Positions 14,077-17,880 of a stretch of 17,880 nt of DNA are shown in pieces (position 1 is the first letter of the stretch; every line of letters begins with the position of its first letter). Made by a program: the position numbers and the translations under genes. This stretch comes from Bacillota bacterium (GTDB lineage Bacteria > Eremiobacterota > SpSt-956 > JAKJGF01), in contig JAKPQU010000486.1 in NCBI GenBank assembly GCA_029555925.1, positions 1 to 17,880 on the forward strand. Reading direction: 5' to 3'. Below the pieces are notes generated by a model. The model searched no databases. It was not told the DNA's origin and worked only from the letters and a program-made list of their open reading frames with translations.

Positions 14077-15417
14077 TTATTCCGATTGTAACAGATTCTC
14101 TATATCCTTTATTTCTTCTTTTACTTCTTCTGTGAGTTTCTGGCTCTCAATTTTTCCCATAAGTGCTTTCGTCTTTTTATCAAATAACTGCGTTCTTTTT
14201 GCTCCTATATGTCCTATTCTGGAGAGATTGCACAGCACATCCGCAGCCTGTACAATAGCCAGCTGTTTCAGGCAATGAGGATTTTGAACCGGTTCCAGAT
14301 CATGATGAAACTGGGCAGCATTAATTATCTGTTCGGGAAGCTTCCACTGTTCAAGGGTCATTCTCCCTACTTCACAGTGATCAATACCGAAAAAATCCTT
14401 TTCTGCATCTATGAGGAGCACAGGATTTTCTTTCACGGATTTAACAACTTCTTCGTATTGTTCCGGAAGGCTTACATATAAAATTACCTTGCCTATATCA
14501 TGCATCATGCCGAGCATAAACATTTCATCCTGAGAAACTCCTTTTTCTCTGGCAAGAAATTTGGCGAATACCCCTGTTCCCAGAGAATGATACCAGAGCT
14601 GTTTGAAGAGTTCTTTTTTTCTTATTTTTTGGAACAGTGTAGATGACGATGCCTGGGCAACTATCTGTTTTGCCCTGTCCAGTCCAAGCATATTCAGAGC
14701 TTTCACTACATTGAATATCTTCTGAGAAAGGCCGTAATAAGGAGAATTGGCAATCTGAATTATCTTTAACGACAGAGCCGGGTCATTCTGGATTATTTTT
14801 CCCATCTTTTTAAAATTTGAACTGCTTATAGAGGTATCCCTGTCAAACATAAGAGAAAAGAATGAAAAACCCTGCATGCTCAGATCATAGATTACACTCC
14901 TGATTTTTATTAAATTTTCTTTTTTTCTTATATCTTCCCCCTGCTTTTTTTTGGACTGAAGCATTATATCTACAATTCTTGCGGCATAGTCCTGTGAGGG
15001 TAATTTTTTTTTCTCTACAGTTGTCTTTATCTCTTTCTGCACAATAGAAGGTTTTACCGTAATCTCTTTTTGAAGTTCTGTTTTTTCCTGTGATTTAACT
15101 TCTGTTTTAGCTTCGACTTTTTCCTGTTGTGTAAATTCTTTTGGGAGTTCGATTTTCTGTAGAGATCTTATATAACGTGGATCCAGTGTAGAAAGACCTA
15201 TATCTGTTATTGAAATAACCTCTTTGTTATCCGATGAAGGAGGTGCTTCTGGTAATTCCGGCTCAGGTTCAGATTTTTTTTCTTTTTTCTCCTCTATCGT
15301 TTCTGTTACATCTTCTCCTTTATCAAAAAACACCCATACAGATCCGTCCTGCTCTTTTTCCCACTGACCGCCGAAGTATACTTTTTCTACTTTACTCTTT
15401 TTTCCTTTATTATCCAT
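14077..15417 (-). CDS. HDOD domain protein
   Basis: A 446-residue cytoplasmic protein. Residues 1-35 form a small N-terminal motif ('VYFGGQWEKEQDGSVWVFFDKGEDV'). About residues 36-160 are a low-complexity, charged linker rich in Glu, Lys and Pro. The HDOD domain fills about 165-400: 'NDPALSLKIIQIANSPYYG' (211-229) is its hallmark, and 'MMHDIGK' keeps the HD pair at 306-307, although most HDOD proteins lack a full catalytic HD site. HDOD proteins usually act in signalling, motility or stress control without proven enzyme activity. It is the last gene of the right-hand operon, 15 bases after the CxxCxxCC gene, with AGGA nine bases before the ATG. It is convergent with the small RNA gene; only a few bases separate their ends, so antisense overlap of the two transcripts is possible. 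Confidence 0.88.
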   Translation of the reverse strand: MDNKGKKSKVEKVYFGGQWEKEQDGSVWVFFDKGEDVTETIEEKKEKKSEPEPELPEAPPSSDNKEVISITDIGLSTLDPRYIRSLQKIELPKEFTQQEKVEAKTEVKSQEKTELQKEITVKPSIVQKEIKTTVEKKKLPSQDYAARIVDIMLQSKKKQGEDIRKKENLIKIRSVIYDLSMQGFSFFSLMFDRDTSISSSNFKKMGKIIQNDPALSLKIIQIANSPYYGLSQKIFNVVKALNMLGLDRAKQIVAQASSSTLFQKIRKKELFKQLWYHSLGTGVFAKFLAREKGVSQDEMFMLGMMHDIGKVILYVSLPEQYEEVVKSVKENPVLLIDAEKDFFGIDHCEVGRMTLEQWKLPEQIINAAQFHHDLEPVQNPHCLKQLAIVQAADVLCNLSRIGHIGAKRTQLFDKKTKALMGKIESQKLTEEVKEEIKDIENLLQSE

Positions 15418-15432
15418 CAGAAAAAATCCTCT

Positions 15433-17085
15433 TTATAGTTTTTCCGGAGCTTCGACTTTCTCCCCGGGAAAATATTTGATAATCAGTAATTGTCTCAAAT
15501 AGTTTAATAGAGCTTCTATAGCATCTTTAAGGCCTTTATGGTACTTCCAGTTTATCTGTACAGGTCTTTCTATTTTAAAAAAGCTATAAGGAGTATCTAC
15601 TCTTACCGTTTCTACATCAAGATTTATGTTCTGTATATTTGATAACAATCTATAGTAAAGATCATCATTAATATGTCTGTAACATTGAGGTTTCCCTGAT
15701 TTGTATTCTCTGCAAAGATCGGGTTTGAAACCATGAACCGAACAATAATAAAGGTCAAGATCACCTTTTTTTAGAAATATACATCTGTACCTGTTACCTT
15801 CTTCATCCAGAGATTTTTTCATAGTAACACTTCCGGGATTCCAGCTATAGCGTGGAGGCTCCGTAAAGGTTTCTCTGAATTCCCTTTCAGTCATATTCAG
15901 TTCGTCTGCCAGTCTTCTTACGTCAGAAGGTTCTATCTCAATGACAAAGATGGTGCAACAATCGCCACACATATAGCATCTGGGGACGAAATTATCCATT
16001 ACTCTGGGGAAATTTTTTCTTATAACTAAATATAATCTTTTTGTAAAATCTTTTATATGTTCTCCCAGTGATTTATCTACAGAATAGTTTATAGAGTAAT
16101 TATATTCCGTTTTATCTACTGTATAGGTTAAACTCATTGTTAGAGGGCAGAACATAATGGATTTGAGAGAGAATTTCTCAATAGATAATAAATCATGTTT
16201 CTCTGCTGAATCTTGAGCTTCTTCCTGAGCATAGGATAAGGGTTCATTTTTATTAAAATTTTCCAGTTCTATTTTTGAAATTCTGGTCCACAGTTCTTCC
16301 AGTTCACGAGAATAAGATATCCTCTGATTCCATATAGTAGTAAGCATTTCTTTCAAAGTGTGAACTTTTTTCATAAAATAGTCGTGAGAAATTTTCCCTT
16401 CTTCTACATCCTGAATTATCTCTTTTAATTTCCCCAGAGCAGTCTTTACTTTATTTGCTTCTTCATTTTTTATGGAAGCAATTGTTGATAACAGATCGGA
16501 AAAATCTATCCTCAGTTCTTCACTGATCGGAAGATCTCTGTAAAATTGTCCTGAATTTAACAGAAAGAAAATTCTTTCATTTACTATGTCCAGATATTTA
16601 ATCTCTTCTATTAAATCATTACTATCCTTTGTACAGAGAGGCGATGTGGACATATATAAACGGCAGGACTCTGGGCGATCATTGTAGATTTTACATTTAT
16701 ATCTTCCTGAAGGCTTTTGCTCAAGGAAAGGGCATTTACCGTCTTTCAGTCTGATGAAACCATCGTATTCCGACCATGTTCCGGCAGGAACAAGGTATTT
16801 CCTGTAAAATTCTTTTTCTGTCAGGGTCAGGGCAGTGGAAAGTTGAAAGAGGTCATTCCCTGTTACAAGTATATTCTCTCTCCTGCAGCAATTACCGCAT
16901 TGGGAGCAATAGGTACAAAAATAAGAACTATATAAATTCACGAAAGACGTTATAAATTTAATTACCTTTTCTCTTAAAACAGATATATCACTATAATTAA
17001 CCGGCATCCCCTCTTCTTCGAGAGATTCATAAATTGTCATTTTTCTGTTTTCAAACCTGATCTTTTTTATCTTATCTACGTTCAT
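15433..17085 (-). CDS. Double YkgJ-type CxxCxxCC metal-cluster protein
   Basis: A 550-residue protein with two copies of the YkgJ-type cysteine-cluster domain (PF03692-like, presumed zinc or iron binding). The first copy has C57, C60, C63, C66 and C67 ('CTYCSQCGNCC'), then C118 ('GKCPFLE'), C131 and C141 ('CKIYNDRPESCRLY'). The second copy begins at C370 ('CYMCGDCC', C370/C373/C376/C377) and continues with 'YRCIFLK' and 'CSVHGFKPDLCREY'. The domains are joined by a helical, charged region (about 160-300). Most family members have one copy, so this tandem form is uncommon. The molecular role of the family is not firmly known. The gene starts nine bases after the stop of the HEAT-repeat gene, with a weak GTGAG ribosome site, which suggests coupling, and precedes the HDOD gene. 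No signal peptide is seen. Confidence 0.85.
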   Translation of the reverse strand: MNVDKIKKIRFENRKMTIYESLEEEGMPVNYSDISVLREKVIKFITSFVNLYSSYFCTYCSQCGNCCRRENILVTGNDLFQLSTALTLTEKEFYRKYLVPAGTWSEYDGFIRLKDGKCPFLEQKPSGRYKCKIYNDRPESCRLYMSTSPLCTKDSNDLIEEIKYLDIVNERIFFLLNSGQFYRDLPISEELRIDFSDLLSTIASIKNEEANKVKTALGKLKEIIQDVEEGKISHDYFMKKVHTLKEMLTTIWNQRISYSRELEELWTRISKIELENFNKNEPLSYAQEEAQDSAEKHDLLSIEKFSLKSIMFCPLTMSLTYTVDKTEYNYSINYSVDKSLGEHIKDFTKRLYLVIRKNFPRVMDNFVPRCYMCGDCCTIFVIEIEPSDVRRLADELNMTEREFRETFTEPPRYSWNPGSVTMKKSLDEEGNRYRCIFLKKGDLDLYYCSVHGFKPDLCREYKSGKPQCYRHINDDLYYRLLSNIQNINLDVETVRVDTPYSFFKIERPVQINWKYHKGLKDAIEALLNYLRQLLIIKYFPGEKVEAPEKL

Positions 17086-17094
17086 CTGATAAAC

Positions 17095-17880
17095 TCACTT
17101 GCTGTATTTTATTTTACTGTATGCCCAGGCAGATTTTTTACGAACATCAGGGTTCTTTTCCTCTTTAATGGAACGCAAAAGCCAGTCTGCAGAATCTCTG
17201 GCCTTTATGGCTACAAGTGTTTCTGCAGCGAGAATTCTCATCTCAGCAGCAGGATCTTCCAGAAGAATTCTGCTGACTGCAGGGGAAATACGGTTGTCTG
17301 ACATAAGAGAAAGGCTAGTGATGGCATCTTTCCTCTCTTCGATGGAGGAACCGTTATTTAAAATATTCAGAAGTCTTTCTACTTCTCCGCGACTTTCTCC
17401 TGTTACGGGAATTTTTTTTCTGGCTGGTTCATCGTCTGAAATACCTAATTCCTCTAAAGATAATTTCTTTGTAGAAAGCTTCCTTGCTCCTTTTACGATT
17501 TCTCCGGATAATTTTGCACTTTCCTTCTCTTTCCCCGGAGTTTCTTTCTCTTCTTTTTTCTCTTCCTCTTCATCGGAAATTCCAAGCTCTGAGAGAGATA
17601 ATTTCTTTGTTGATAGTTTACCTGGCTTGATTTTTTCCTCCACCGGCGGTTCTTCTATGCTGAGTTCGTCTTCTTCCTGCGGAGGTTCTTCCGGCGGTTC
17701 TTCTATGCTGAGTTCGTCTTCTTCCTGCGGAGGTTCTTCCGGCGGTTCTTCTATGCTGAGCTCGTCTTCTTCCTTCGGAGGTTCTTCCGGCGGTTCTTCT
17801 ATGCTGAGCTCGTCTTCTTCCTGCGGAGGTTCTTCCGGCGGTTCTTCTATGCTGAGCTCGTCTTCTTCCTGCGGAGGTTC
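17095..17880 (-). CDS. HEAT-repeat protein with repetitive acidic N-terminal region (partial)
   Basis: The reading frame stays open to the window edge, so the true start lies beyond 17880. A GTG at 17643 is not the start, because the frame continues upstream through the repeats. Visible from the N-terminal side: about five copies of a 16-residue acidic, Pro-rich unit (EEPPEEPPQEEDELSI), then two copies of a KLSTKKLSLxELGISDxE motif separated by a Glu/Lys linker, then a C-terminal part of about 95 residues with HEAT-type helical repeats ('SSIEERKDAITSLSLM', 'DPAAEMRILAAETLVAI', 'NPDVRKKSAWAYSKI'). HEAT repeats bind proteins, so this is probably a scaffold with a long disordered arm. It is the first visible gene of the operon with the CxxCxxCC and HDOD genes. 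Its function is unknown. Confidence 0.85.
   Translation of the reverse strand, partial: EPPQEEDELSIEEPPEEPPQEEDELSIEEPPEEPPKEEDELSIEEPPEEPPQEEDELSIEEPPEEPPQEEDELSIEEPPVEEKIKPGKLSTKKLSLSELGISDEEEEKKEEKETPGKEKESAKLSGEIVKGARKLSTKKLSLEELGISDDEPARKKIPVTGESRGEVERLLNILNNGSSIEERKDAITSLSLMSDNRISPAVSRILLEDPAAEMRILAAETLVAIKARDSADWLLRSIKEEKNPDVRKKSAWAYSKIKYSK
17644..17880 (-). repeat. 48-base coding tandem repeat (about 5 copies)
   Basis: A 48-base unit encoding 16 residues repeats without interruption and runs off the window edge. Copies differ at very few places: a GAA/GAG change that keeps Glu, and one Gln-to-Lys change near 17775. Near-identity at the DNA level points to recent expansion and probable length variation between strains. 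Confidence 0.9.

Noticed and set aside
17095..17643. The HEAT-repeat protein as a complete 182-residue gene starting at 17643
   Set aside because: That codon is GTG with no ribosome site, and the same frame continues open through the 48-base repeats to the window edge, so the gene is partial here.

Overview
The window is AT-rich bacterial DNA, roughly one third G+C by eye. Genes are tightly packed, ribosome-binding sites are clear AGGAG-type and promoters are sigma70-like. The secreted Ig-like protein, the HDOD protein, the duplicated CxxCxxCC protein and the HEAT-repeat protein suggest a free-living, probably uncultured low-GC bacterium. I cannot place it to phylum from sequence alone, and all family names here come from motif recognition without database searches.

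Layout, left to right. Positions 1-253 hold no gene but several short repeats, including a palindromic CCCTCCC/GGGAGGG block. Next, on the minus strand, is a secreted protein with a DUF5666-like N-terminus and repeated beta-sandwich domains (254-1810). From 13338 down to 1944 runs one uninterrupted seven-gene minus-strand operon: SNF2-type helicase with a DUF3883-like C-terminus, SMC/OLD-type AAA ATPase, DUF4276-like TOPRIM-type protein, DUF1156 DNA methyltransferase, DUF433 antitoxin-like protein, DUF5615 PIN-like protein, and DUF499 ATPase. Gaps run from a 4-base overlap to 42 bases. The helicase + DUF1156 methylase + DUF499 ATPase set is a DISARM-related type of anti-phage defence core. Embedded in it are an ATPase/TOPRIM pair, which recalls PARIS- or OLD-type abortive modules, and a DUF433/DUF5615 toxin-antitoxin-like pair. 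The likely logic is self/non-self discrimination by methylation, ATP-driven DNA surveillance by helicase and DUF499 protein, and backup toxic modules guarding the core.

Divergent from the operon, on the plus strand, are a 111-residue protein of unknown function (13581-13916) and then a compact 110-nt RNA gene (about 13948-14057). The RNA gene has an excellent extended -10 promoter, a perfect 12-bp stem pairing its two ends, a tRNA-like core with a perfect B-box/T-loop sequence, and a T-tract terminator. It looks like a bacterial Y RNA (YrlA-type) or another tRNA mimic and is the most unusual item in the window.

The right end (14077-17880, minus strand) is a separate operon read as HEAT-repeat protein (N-terminus beyond the window, with a nearly identical 16-residue repeat), double YkgJ-type CxxCxxCC protein, and HDOD protein. 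It looks like ordinary cellular or signalling content, so the defence operon together with the RNA locus appears to be accessory DNA set among core genes.
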